A stretch of 64,000 bases of DNA, taken from the NCBI RefSeq assembly GCF_018343535.1, contig NZ_JAGYPF010000005.1, positions 186,001 through 250,000 on the forward strand. The letters run 5' to 3'. Of the stretch, positions 43,354 through 51,456 are shown piece after piece. A program made the position numbers and the translations under genes. The notes under the pieces are model-generated. The model was given only the letters and a program-made list of their open reading frames with translations, was not told the DNA's origin and made no database searches. Origin of the DNA: Neobacillus rhizophilus. Lineage in GTDB: Bacteria; Bacillota; Bacilli; Bacillales; Cytobacillaceae. Each line of letters begins with the position of its first letter. Position 1 is the stretch's first letter.

Positions 43354-44551
43354 GTTTAAATATTCAGGCCGTGATAAGCGTGGCAAAAAGCAGGGCACTG
43401 TTACTGCCGCTTCTAGACGGGAGGCGATGGTTAAGCTTAAAGATGATGGTATAAGGGTTGTCGAAATGAAGGAAGTGCCTGAAACTCTTATGACTATGGA
43501 ACTAACGATTGGTAATCCTGTCAAACTTCAGGACTTTGTCATATATATCCGGCAATTTGCCACCTTATTAAAGGCTGGAGTTACTATCGTTGAAGCCACA
43601 TCCGTACTTGCTGCGCAAACAGAAAGTAAAGCATTAAAGCGAATTTTACTGGATGTAGAGCAGGAACTTCGTGAAGGGAACCCGTTTTCTGATGCTGTTT
43701 CTAAGCATAAGAAGGTATTTAATTCGATGTTTGTTAATATGGTAAAAGCAGGAGAAGTTAGTGGTAATATAGATGAGACTCTCGAGCGACTCGCAGAAGA
43801 TTTTGAAAAACAGCATCACACAAGGCAAAAGGTTGTTTCAGCACTTACTTATCCGCTTGTAATAGGTATTATAGCTATCTTTGCAGTTATCTTCTTGCTA
43901 GTAGGAGTTGTCCCTAAATTTGTAACCATGTTTGCAGACATGCACGCAGAGCTTCCCGGAATCACGAAGTTCGTTTTAGCGTCAAGCGAATTTATGAAAT
44001 CCTATTGGTGGATTGTTTTACTCTTATTTATTGCTATTTACCTATTCTTTACGTTTATGAGAAAAAATAAGCAGACTAAATACTATTTAGATTATGCTCT
44101 TTTAAGAATGCCGGTTTTCGGCAAAATGATGCAAAAAGCCCAATTAGCGAGAATGATGCGGACACTAAGCACTCTATTTTCTAGCTCTGTTCCTATTCTT
44201 CAATCAATGGCAATTGTAGAAAAAGTAGTTGAAAATGAAGTGATTTCAAGGGTTATTCGTGAATCTAGAAACTCTCTTGAGAAGGGCCGCTCCATGACAG
44301 AGCCAATGAATGATCACTGGGCCTTTCCTCCTCTTGTGACACAAATGATTTCGATTGGAGAGGGAACTGGGGCTTTAGACGCAATGCTGTCAAAAATTGC
44401 TGATTTCTATGAACAAGAAGTCGAAGCCGGAACAGATCGGCTTAAGTCATTAATTGAACCAATCATGATTGTCTTTCTAGCAGGGATTGTCGGGGTAATT
44501 GTTCTATCGATTATGATGCCGATGTTCTCAATGTTCGACCAAATGAGCTAA
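43346..44551 (+). CDS. pilC: Type IV pilus inner-membrane platform protein PilC
   Basis: PilC is a GspF-family polytopic platform that couples the ATPases to pilin insertion. It has 401 residues. The N-terminus MPRFKYSGRDKRGKKQGTV is typical of the family. Two GspF domains (about 65-190 and 270-395) hold the paired motifs RQFATLLKAGVTIVEAT and RTLSTLFSSSVPILQSM, and GEVSGNIDETLERLAEDFE and GEGTGALDAMLSKIADFYE. Three hydrophobic segments are near 165, 215 and 370. It overlaps pilT. Confidence 0.93.
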   Translation: MPRFKYSGRDKRGKKQGTVTAASRREAMVKLKDDGIRVVEMKEVPETLMTMELTIGNPVKLQDFVIYIRQFATLLKAGVTIVEATSVLAAQTESKALKRILLDVEQELREGNPFSDAVSKHKKVFNSMFVNMVKAGEVSGNIDETLERLAEDFEKQHHTRQKVVSALTYPLVIGIIAIFAVIFLLVGVVPKFVTMFADMHAELPGITKFVLASSEFMKSYWWIVLLLFIAIYLFFTFMRKNKQTKYYLDYALLRMPVFGKMMQKAQLARMMRTLSTLFSSSVPILQSMAIVEKVVENEVISRVIRESRNSLEKGRSMTEPMNDHWAFPPLVTQMISIGEGTGALDAMLSKIADFYEQEVEAGTDRLKSLIEPIMIVFLAGIVGVIVLSIMMPMFSMFDQMS

Positions 44552-44694
44552 GAAATGTAAATTTTCTGTTAAACATTACAATATTCCATATTTTGAGACA
44601 AAATTTGATAAAAAATCTCTTTTTTATTCCTGTCATATATTGTATACTCATAGAGAAATATTACTAGGTTCATAGAACCAGAGGGAGCGGAAAA

Positions 44695-45150
44695 ATGGTA
44701 CAAGCATTAAAATTAAAAATGAAAGAACAAAAAGGTTTTACTCTAATTGAATTGCTTGCAGTTATTGTTATTTTGGGGATTATCGCTGCGATTGCAATTC
44801 CTGCGATTGGGAATGTAATTACTAAATCGGATAATAAGGCAAAAGTACAAGATGCTTTACTTGTAATCAATGCTGCAAAATTATATGTTGCCGATAATAA
44901 ACCTGATACAGAGATATTCTTATCTAAAGATGGTGGAGCTGTAACAGGTGTAACAACTGCATCTACCCCGATAAAATTAGGAGATTATCTTGAACGGGTT
45001 AAGGATGGTGACTTTGTTGTAAAAGTGTCTTTCGACGCTACATCAGGGAAATATACTTATTCAATTACTAATCATGATGCTGTTAAAGTTGTTAAAGGTA
45101 CAGCCAAAAATGCTGGATATGCATTAGAGAATGAATTAGTAAATAAATAA
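44695..45150 (+). CDS. pilA: Major type IV pilin PilA
   Basis: This is a 151-residue prepilin. The leader MVQALKLKMKEQKG is followed by FTLIELLAVIVILGIIAAIAIPAIGN, giving Phe1 and Glu5 of the mature pilin, a 25-residue hydrophobic helix and a Pro at position 22. The globular part (about 115 residues) has no cysteine pair and resembles Gram-positive pilins of the ComGC/PilA type. It is the only prepilin in the forward operon, placed between pilC and pilD. A 143-base gap before it may hold its own promoter (TATACT at 44643-44648), which would allow higher expression of the main subunit. GGGAGCGG precedes the ATG. Confidence 0.9.
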   Translation: MVQALKLKMKEQKGFTLIELLAVIVILGIIAAIAIPAIGNVITKSDNKAKVQDALLVINAAKLYVADNKPDTEIFLSKDGGAVTGVTTASTPIKLGDYLERVKDGDFVVKVSFDATSGKYTYSITNHDAVKVVKGTAKNAGYALENELVNK

Positions 45151-45902
45151 TGCTTACTTACAAAATTTTATTATTTATCTATGGCCTCCTCCTAGGCTCC
45201 TTCTTCAACGTAGTAGGCCTAAGAGTACCATTAAAGAAATCAATCGTAAAACCAAGATCATCATGTCCAACATGCGGGCATCAGTTGACCCCATTAGAAC
45301 TTATTCCGGTTTTATCTTATATGCTTCAAAAGGGGAAATGCCGCGGCTGTCAGTCGCGGATTTCTCCTATCTATCCATTTTTTGAATTACTGACCGGAGT
45401 CTTGTTTGCAGCTGCACCATACTTGGTTGGATGGTCTGGAGAATTATTCGTTGCTTTAACGTTAATTTCAATGTTTATAATTATCATCGTATCTGATATT
45501 CATTATATGATCATCCCTGATAAAATTTTAATTTGGTTTGCAGGGATTTTTTTATTGGAACGAATTATTATGCCGTTAGACCCATGGTGGGATAGTGCAA
45601 TAGGTGCTGTCACTGGGTTTTTACTGCTGTTTATTATTATGATCGTCAGCAAAGGCGGTATGGGCTTTGGAGATGTAAAGCTTTACGCCCTGCTCGGTCT
45701 AGTCTTAGGGTTTAAACTAGTTCTTTTATCATTCTTTCTTTCAACATTGTACGGTGCTGTAATTGGCGGATTAGCTCAACTTTTTAAAATTGTAAAAAAA
45801 CGCCAGCCGATTCCATTTGGTCCCTTTATTGCAGCTGGTACTTTGACAGCCTATTTTTGGGGTTGGGATCTGATTGATTTATATTTTCAAATTCTTTTAT
45901 AA
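45150..45902 (+). CDS. pilD: Prepilin peptidase/N-methyltransferase PilD (ComC position)
   Basis: PilD cleaves prepilin leaders and methylates the new N-terminus. It has 250 residues and about eight membrane segments. The cytoplasmic zinc loop has four cysteines (CPTCGHQLTPLE and KCRGCQSRI, residues about 40-75). The catalytic aspartates lie in SDIHYMIIPD and the GxGD motif MGFGDVKLYALLG. It overlaps the pilA stop by one base (TAATG). It sits where B. subtilis has comC, so it may also serve competence pseudopilins encoded elsewhere. Confidence 0.93.
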   Translation: MLTYKILLFIYGLLLGSFFNVVGLRVPLKKSIVKPRSSCPTCGHQLTPLELIPVLSYMLQKGKCRGCQSRISPIYPFFELLTGVLFAAAPYLVGWSGELFVALTLISMFIIIIVSDIHYMIIPDKILIWFAGIFLLERIIMPLDPWWDSAIGAVTGFLLLFIIMIVSKGGMGFGDVKLYALLGLVLGFKLVLLSFFLSTLYGAVIGGLAQLFKIVKKRQPIPFGPFIAAGTLTAYFWGWDLIDLYFQILL

Positions 45903-45927
45903 GGATTTTTCATAAGGGGTTCATGAT

Positions 45928-46923
45928 ATGGCATTTTCCCTCTTCTCAACTAAAAACCGAATAATCAACTTAGTAATAAATGACCACTCGGTTCGCTTTT
46001 TAGAATTGAAACAAGCGAATCCCCCTACACCGCAAAGGTGGAATGAACGCTTCTTGCCGCCTGGAATTATTACGGATGGAAAAATCGTCGATATTGATTC
46101 ACTTTCAAACATTGTTGAGGAATGTATTGATGAATGGAAAATTCGCAGACGTTCGATTCGCTTTATTGTTCCAGATCCGCTTGTCATTATTCGGAAAGTA
46201 TCAATTCCTGCTGATGTGCAAGAAGATGAAATTAAGGGGTATCTTTATTTAGAGCTAGGTTCTAGTATACATTTACCGTTCGAGGAACCAGTATTCGACT
46301 ATTACTCGCTTCCAGAGAACGGCAAGACAAAGGACTTGCTGTTATTTGCAGCGCCGGAACAGAACGTGATGGAGTATGTCGATTTACTCACAAGCCTTAA
46401 GTTAAATCCTGTTGCTGCAGATATCTCGCCACTATCTCTCTATCGCCTATATCATCATTTAGAACAGGCTGGCGAGAATGAAGTGCTATTTACGGTCCAA
46501 TTTGATTTAACGAGCGTAAATTTGTGTATCTTTGATGATACAGTACCGTTAGTTATGCGTCATTTTGCTTTACCGTTTGATTATGACAAATGGGAGATTT
46601 CTAGAGATGTACTTGGTTTAATGGTTTGCAAATATACGGGTGAACCGGATGATTTGGTTCTTCAGTTTGAAGATATTTTTAAAGAAATAAATAAGTTGTT
46701 GGATTTTTACAGGTATTCCCTTAATAGTGAAAAGCACGATGTCACAAAATTTTTATTAAATGGCGACCATCCGATGCTTATGGCAATTTATGAAGAAATG
46801 ATGGAAAGATTTGAAATTCCTATTGAACTAATCAATATCGAAAAGGAAGCAAAGAGTAAACCGTTTAGTGTACCGGCTAATTTAATACTGCCTTTAGGTC
46901 TTGCTTTAAAAGAGGTGCAATGA
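45928..46923 (+). CDS. pilM: Type IV pilus assembly protein PilM
   Basis: PilM is a cytoplasmic actin-fold (FtsA-like) protein that binds the N-terminal tail of PilN. It has 331 residues. INLVINDHSVRFLEL at the N-terminus is the first phosphate-binding loop region. SIRFIVPDPLVIIRKVSIP and VAADISPLSLYRLYHHL fit the family. An obvious catalytic residue set is missing, as in other PilM proteins. The stop TGA overlaps the pilN start region. Confidence 0.85.
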   Translation: MAFSLFSTKNRIINLVINDHSVRFLELKQANPPTPQRWNERFLPPGIITDGKIVDIDSLSNIVEECIDEWKIRRRSIRFIVPDPLVIIRKVSIPADVQEDEIKGYLYLELGSSIHLPFEEPVFDYYSLPENGKTKDLLLFAAPEQNVMEYVDLLTSLKLNPVAADISPLSLYRLYHHLEQAGENEVLFTVQFDLTSVNLCIFDDTVPLVMRHFALPFDYDKWEISRDVLGLMVCKYTGEPDDLVLQFEDIFKEINKLLDFYRYSLNSEKHDVTKFLLNGDHPMLMAIYEEMMERFEIPIELINIEKEAKSKPFSVPANLILPLGLALKEVQ

Positions 46924-47732
46924 TGTTAGTAGAAATTAACCTGCTTCCTCAAAAAGAGCCCAAAAAATTCAATATTATTTATTTAACATCTATAGTTGCA
47001 GTATTAGTGCTCATAGGCGGTATTTACTTTTGGCAAATTCAGTCTGTTAAAAGTGATTTGGAAGCTGTTGATAGTCAAATTGCGATGACAAAAAAGCTTG
47101 CAGATAAACAGCAGCAAAATGCTAGTCAAGCACAAGTAGCATCTTCTGCTGGAACATTAAAATCAGCCGTTGATTGGGCGAAAAACTATCCTATTCAAAC
47201 AGTACCAGTAATGAGACACCTTACTTCGCTATTGCCAGAACGCGGGTTTATTCAATCCTTTGCTTATACTGAGGCAGGGACTGTCACACTTAGTGTTCAA
47301 TTTGACAGCGCTAGGGAGGCTGCGTATTTCCTAGATAACTTAAAGGATTCAAAGTGGATTGCAGATGCCAGTCTTAATTCTTTAACTGCTGTCGAGTCTA
47401 AGGAAACCACTGGGACTACAGCGCAAAATACCACAACTAATACAAGCAGTCAAAGCACAGGTACCACTACAACGGTGGATAATCAAAATACGGCTAGTTC
47501 AAACACTGCAAACACAGGAAATCAAAGTACAGAACCTGCAGGTCAGGCTACTGCAACAGATCCAGCAACAAGTACCGCAAATAATTCAGGTGACGCAGCT
47601 AATGTCACAACTACCCAACCTGATAATAATATTCTTCCAAGATATCTTGGGCAATTTGAAATAAAGTTTAATAAAGATGTGATCAAAACTGATTTGAGCA
47701 AGAAGAAGGATGAAGGGGGGACTGGATCATGA
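46923..47732 (+). CDS. pilN: Type IV pilus assembly protein PilN with Ser/Thr/Asn-rich insert
   Basis: PilN is a bitopic membrane protein. The N-terminal LVEINLLPQKEPKK is the conserved PilM-binding motif (I-N-L-L-P), followed by one membrane helix (IIYLTSIVAVLVLIGGIYFW). A coiled coil and a ferredoxin-like fold follow (MRHLTSLLPERGFIQSFAYT; VTLSVQFDSAREAAYFLDNL). Unusually, about 75 residues rich in Thr/Ser/Asn/Gln (near 160-235) come before the C-terminal FEIKFNKDV strand. I use the second of two adjacent ATG codons, for better spacing from AGAGGTG, giving 269 residues. Confidence 0.85.
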   Translation: MLVEINLLPQKEPKKFNIIYLTSIVAVLVLIGGIYFWQIQSVKSDLEAVDSQIAMTKKLADKQQQNASQAQVASSAGTLKSAVDWAKNYPIQTVPVMRHLTSLLPERGFIQSFAYTEAGTVTLSVQFDSAREAAYFLDNLKDSKWIADASLNSLTAVESKETTGTTAQNTTTNTSSQSTGTTTTVDNQNTASSNTANTGNQSTEPAGQATATDPATSTANNSGDAANVTTTQPDNNILPRYLGQFEIKFNKDVIKTDLSKKKDEGGTGS

Positions 47733-48565
47733 AGTCTCGCCTCTCAAAATTAGATAAAATCATCGTTGGGGCTGGTTTGCTAATAATAATTCTGGTTTTT
47801 GTCTATGCCCAGTTCCTATCGCTAATTCCTTTGAAATCAGATTTAGCATCAAAGCAGCAAGAACAAAAGACTGAACAAAAACTGTTAGATATAATGAGTA
47901 AGAAACAGACTGATTCCCAAAAGACAGAACCTGAAAATACAAACGAATTGCAAAAGCAGCTGCCAGTGATGCCGCTGCAGGAACAATTTCTTTTGGATTT
48001 AGAAAAAGCTGAAACAGTTTCTAACAGTCAAATAAAATCCATGAGTTTCACAAAAGATGCCGATGTGGCACCACCAGCTAGCGAAACTGCTGCAGCTAAC
48101 AATGGTACGAATCAAGGAGCAGCACAAAATCAAGGCACAACAAATCAAGCGAATGCTCAAAATCAATCTCCATCGCAAACTCAAACTGCAACTAATCCGG
48201 GTACCAATAATCAATCTGCTGCTCAGCAGCCAGCTGCAGCGGCTGCTCCGAACGGATTAAAAAAGATAACTGTTCAACTCCAAGTGGAATCGCAGACTTA
48301 TGGAGACTTAGAAAAATTCATCGAAACGTTGGAATCCTTACCTCGAATTGTTGTAGTTGAGGCGATTAACTATTCAGGCGGAGAAGAGGTCACTAAGCTT
48401 GATCAAGAGAAGCAGCCGTTAAGCTATTCGCTCACACTATCTGCATTCTATATGCCCGGTTTAACTGATCTTGCTGGACAACTGCCAAAAATTGAGGCAC
48501 CTGCCCCTGCAGGTAAAGATAATCCATTAAGCCAGTTTCCTGAAACGGCAACAACTCAACCATAA
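47729..48565 (+). CDS. pilO: Type IV pilus assembly protein PilO with Gln/Asn-rich insert
   Basis: PilO pairs with PilN in the alignment complex. It has 278 residues, one membrane helix (about 10-30), then a coiled coil (KSDLASKQQEQKTEQKLL). The PilO ferredoxin-like fold follows: MPLQEQFLLDLEKAE and VQLQVESQTYGDLEKFIETLESLPRIVVVE. A segment of about 65 residues, very rich in Gln, Asn, Ala and Thr (near 110-175), splits the fold. It overlaps pilN by four bases and ends the operon, before a strong terminator. Confidence 0.85.
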   Translation: MKSRLSKLDKIIVGAGLLIIILVFVYAQFLSLIPLKSDLASKQQEQKTEQKLLDIMSKKQTDSQKTEPENTNELQKQLPVMPLQEQFLLDLEKAETVSNSQIKSMSFTKDADVAPPASETAAANNGTNQGAAQNQGTTNQANAQNQSPSQTQTATNPGTNNQSAAQQPAAAAAPNGLKKITVQLQVESQTYGDLEKFIETLESLPRIVVVEAINYSGGEEVTKLDQEKQPLSYSLTLSAFYMPGLTDLAGQLPKIEAPAPAGKDNPLSQFPETATTQP

Positions 48566-48609
48566 TTAAAAGTATGCCGAACTTATAAATAATTTGACGA
48601 AACTCTAAG

Positions 48610-48645
48610 ATAACAAGACGACAAAAGTCTTGTTATTTTTTTTTG
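48610..48645 (+). terminator. Terminator of the pilus operon
   Basis: ATAACAAGAC (48610-48619) pairs exactly with GTCTTGTTAT (48627-48636), followed by about nine T. Confidence 0.92.
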
Positions 48646-48653
48646 CCGGTATG

Positions 48654-48680
48654 TTAGGATGGAACATATTACTGTCGAAT
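48654..48680 (+). promoter_or_regulatory. Candidate sigma-H promoter of spoIIB
   Basis: TTAGGATGG (48654-48662) and GTCGAAT (48674-48680), 11 bases apart, resemble the sigma-H consensus RnAGGAwWW and RnnGAAT. spoIIB acts early in sporulation, which fits. The -35 has two mismatches. Confidence 0.5.
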
Positions 48681-48697
48681 AGAAAGGAGAGCGTATA

Positions 48698-49762
48698 GTG
48701 GACAAGCCTAAAAAGGGCAATACTATCACGATTAAATTAAATGGAGAACCCAAATCCTTTCGTGAAGAACCCCAAAAAATTGCGCCGGAACCTACACCAG
48801 AACCTATTCCAAACGAAATAAAAATAGATTCAGAATTACACGAATCAGAAGGAGTCAATGAAGCAGCAGCGGCTCAGGAATCAATCGAAGAAAGCTTTGA
48901 TTGGATTATTCCTGAATCCTCTGAAAATGATGTAGAGGAATTTACAATAGCCAATTCCCAAAACTTTAAAAACAGCAAACCTAAAAAGTCTTTGATGTCA
49001 TTTGCTAGTTTTTCCAACAAAAACAATCGTCGGCCGATAGGATCTATTGTCATTACCGCCGTTTTTGCGATTCTCATTGGATTAACGATTGGTTTTTTTA
49101 TGCTGAAGCTAGTCATAACGGAATCGGGTGAAAAAGCTGTCACCGAACCAAATGTGGTTGGAGAAACAGGAAATGGAAAAGAACAACCGGAAACAACGGA
49201 TAAAGCAGCATCAGCAGCTATCGAACAGTTGAACACCTATGTAGTCCAAGGCGGTGTTTTTACCTCGAAAGCAGGTGCAGAGGATACTGCTAAACAATTA
49301 AAGTCTAAAGGTATTCCTTCTGAACAGGTAGAAATCGGCGGCAAGTTTTATTTATTTTTAAGCGTGGCGGATTCGCTTGAAACGGCCAAATCAATAAGTA
49401 CCAAATACAAAGATAAGGGTGCCGAGGGGGCCTTCGCGAAACAATTGATGCTAGATGAAAAGAAGCTTTCAAACCTTACAGATAATGAAAAGAGTTTTAT
49501 CGAATCACTTCCTAGTATTTATCAATCTCTTTCAACCCAGGTTTCTGGAGCGCTTGTTTCGAGCAGCGTTTCTGCAGATGCTGGTAAAAGTGAAAAACTC
49601 AAAATAAACAATATTAAAAATGAAAATATCAATAAAATGAAATTAGAGTTAGTGGGTGCTGACGAAAAGGTAAAAGCTTTTCAAAAGTCCAAGGATACAA
49701 AAAGCCTGCTTGAAGCTGAGCAGCATTTGTTGAACTTCCTGTCCATTTATAATTCGTTGTAG
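48698..49762 (+). CDS. spoIIB: Stage II sporulation protein B (SPOR domain)
   Basis: SpoIIB assists septal peptidoglycan thinning during engulfment. The GTG start at 48698 has AAAGGAGAG upstream and gives 354 residues, near the 332 of B. subtilis. The cytoplasmic part (about 1-115) is Pro/Glu-rich and begins with TITIKLNGEPKSF. One membrane helix lies at about 117-140 (GSIVITAVFAILIGLTIGFFML). A SPOR domain lies near 183-250 (YVVQGGVFTSKAGAEDTAKQLK; YLFLSVADSLETAKSIS), which binds septal denuded glycan. Place upstream of maf-radC-mreB matches B. subtilis. Confidence 0.9.
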   Translation: MDKPKKGNTITIKLNGEPKSFREEPQKIAPEPTPEPIPNEIKIDSELHESEGVNEAAAAQESIEESFDWIIPESSENDVEEFTIANSQNFKNSKPKKSLMSFASFSNKNNRRPIGSIVITAVFAILIGLTIGFFMLKLVITESGEKAVTEPNVVGETGNGKEQPETTDKAASAAIEQLNTYVVQGGVFTSKAGAEDTAKQLKSKGIPSEQVEIGGKFYLFLSVADSLETAKSISTKYKDKGAEGAFAKQLMLDEKKLSNLTDNEKSFIESLPSIYQSLSTQVSGALVSSSVSADAGKSEKLKINNIKNENINKMKLELVGADEKVKAFQKSKDTKSLLEAEQHLLNFLSIYNSL

Positions 49763-49818
49763 CATCTTTTGACAAACTAAACCACCGCTCGATATTTTCC
49801 GGGAAATTATTGCAAAAT

Positions 49819-49848
49819 AAAGCCTGCCGAATAGACGGCGGGCTTTTT
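49819..49848 (+). terminator. Terminator after spoIIB
   Basis: AAAGCCTGCCG pairs with CGGCGGGCTTT around a short loop, followed by TTTTA. Confidence 0.88.
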
Positions 49849-50000
49849 ATAGCACGCTATTCGGCAAATATTGATAAAAGTTGTATAATCTGACAAATTT
49901 CTTCAAAATTTAATAATATAAAAATTGTTTGCACCGCTCTTTTTTGATACGATTAAGTTGTATCTCCCTAAAGCGTTGCAAAAAAAGGTAAGGTGATGAA

Positions 50001-50573
50001 ATGCAGAACCTCATTTTAGCCTCTTCTTCTCCACGGCGAAAAGAACTTCTAGAAAATCTCCATTTAACATTCGCAATTTCAAGCAGTGATGTGGATGAAA
50101 GCTTTGACCCCAAGCTTTCTCCGGAAGAAGTCGTAATGGAATTGGCGGAACGCAAGGCCCAGGCTGTTTTTAAAGAAAACAGGGATGCCTTTGTGATTGG
50201 TTCCGACACGATTGTGGTTGCAAATAATCAAATCTTGGGAAAGCCAGCTGATGAGGCGGAAGCTGTACAGATGTTAAAAATCCTTTCAGGCAGTCAGCAT
50301 GAAGTATTTACAGGTGTTTCAATTCTATCTCCAACTAGCTCTACAAAGTTTTATGAAAAAACAGATGTTTGGTTTTGGGAGTTAACGGATGATGAAATAC
50401 GGTCATATGTGAAAAGCGGTGAACCGCTTGATAAAGCAGGGGCATATGGCATTCAGCAGCTTGGAAGCATGCTTGTCAAAAAAATCCATGGGGACTATTT
50501 TGCGGTTGTCGGCCTGCCGGTTGCAAGAACAATTAGGGAATTGAAACGGTTAGGCTATCATTTGCCGTATTAA
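50001..50573 (+). CDS. maf: Maf nucleotide pyrophosphatase
   Basis: Maf proteins hydrolyse dTTP, UTP and modified pyrimidine triphosphates; in B. subtilis Maf also affects septum formation. It has 190 residues. LASSSPRRKELLENL at the N-terminus is the phosphate-binding loop. VIGSDTIVVANNQILGKP carries the catalytic Asp, and GEPLDKAGAYGIQQLG and VVGLPVARTIREL are family motifs. It lies between spoIIB and radC as in B. subtilis. A leader of about 150 bases precedes it. Confidence 0.95.
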   Translation: MQNLILASSSPRRKELLENLHLTFAISSSDVDESFDPKLSPEEVVMELAERKAQAVFKENRDAFVIGSDTIVVANNQILGKPADEAEAVQMLKILSGSQHEVFTGVSILSPTSSTKFYEKTDVWFWELTDDEIRSYVKSGEPLDKAGAYGIQQLGSMLVKKIHGDYFAVVGLPVARTIRELKRLGYHLPY

Positions 50574-50617
50574 TTTTTTTCTAACATTAACTCCCGACAT
50601 TAAGGGAGGGAAAAGTA

Positions 50618-51307
50618 ATGTCAAGCGACACATTAATGATTCGTGATTTCCCGCAAGATGAACGGCCAAGAGAACGGTTTATCCAGCATGGCCCGCAAAG
50701 TTTATCCAATCACGAGTTAATTGCAATATTGCTTCGTACCGGAACGAAGGATGAATCAGTGTTGCAATTATCGAATCGCCTCTTAACTCATTTTGAGGGT
50801 TTAAGGCTTTTAAAAGCGGCCACTTTAGAGGAAATTACCGAAATAAAAGGGATTGGCTCGGCGAAAGCGATTCAGCTTCTGGCGGCTGTTGAAATTGGCA
50901 GGAGAATTGCCAATTTGGAATATAATGACCGCTATGTGATCCGCTCGCCGGAAGACGGGGCCAAGTATGTCATGAACGATATGCGTTTTCTGTCGCAGGA
51001 GCATTTTGTCTGCTTGTATTTAAATACCAAGAATCAGGTCATGCATAAGCAAACGGTATTTATTGGCAGCTTAAACGCTTCCATCGTTCACCCGCGTGAG
51101 GTATATCGGGAGGCATTAAAGCGGTCTGCTGCATCCATTATTGCTCTTCACAATCACCCATCCGGTGACCCCGCGCCTAGCCGGGAGGACATTGAAGTGA
51201 CAAAGCGGCTGGTAGAATGCGGCAAGATCATTGGCATCGATCTCCTTGATCACATCATCATCGGGGAAAATAAGTTTGTCAGCTTGAAGGAAAAAGGATA
51301 TTTGTAA
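50618..51307 (+). CDS. radC: RadC family JAB1/MPN protein
   Basis: It has 229 residues: an N-terminal helix-hairpin-helix (EITEIKGIGSAKAIQLLAAVE, about 67-87) and a C-terminal JAMM metalloprotease-like domain. The JAMM motif is visible as ALHNHPSGDPAPSREDIE, with the upstream Glu likely in HPREVYREALKR. The name comes from an old repair phenotype that was later assigned elsewhere, so its cellular role is unclear. AGGGAGGG precedes the ATG. The gene lies before mreBCD, the usual Bacillus order. Confidence 0.93.
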   Translation: MSSDTLMIRDFPQDERPRERFIQHGPQSLSNHELIAILLRTGTKDESVLQLSNRLLTHFEGLRLLKAATLEEITEIKGIGSAKAIQLLAAVEIGRRIANLEYNDRYVIRSPEDGAKYVMNDMRFLSQEHFVCLYLNTKNQVMHKQTVFIGSLNASIVHPREVYREALKRSAASIIALHNHPSGDPAPSREDIEVTKRLVECGKIIGIDLLDHIIIGENKFVSLKEKGYL

Positions 51308-51321
51308 TGCTATTATTTTAT

Positions 51322-51351
51322 TTGACGTTAGGCTATAATATTGTTTATGAT
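51322..51351 (+). promoter_or_regulatory. Candidate sigma-A promoter of mreBCD
   Basis: TTGACG (51322-51327) and TATGAT (51346-51351), 18 bases apart. A TATAAT at 51334 lacks a matching -35. The site lies about 105 bases before mreB. Confidence 0.4.
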
Positions 51352-51456
51352 TTTTTAGGACTGCCTATTTATGTACGTTACAATTTTTTGAAATTTTTAC
51401 GATAAACACCTGCCTTAGGACAGTGCATTTAGTATCAGAAAGGGAGATACAACGTT

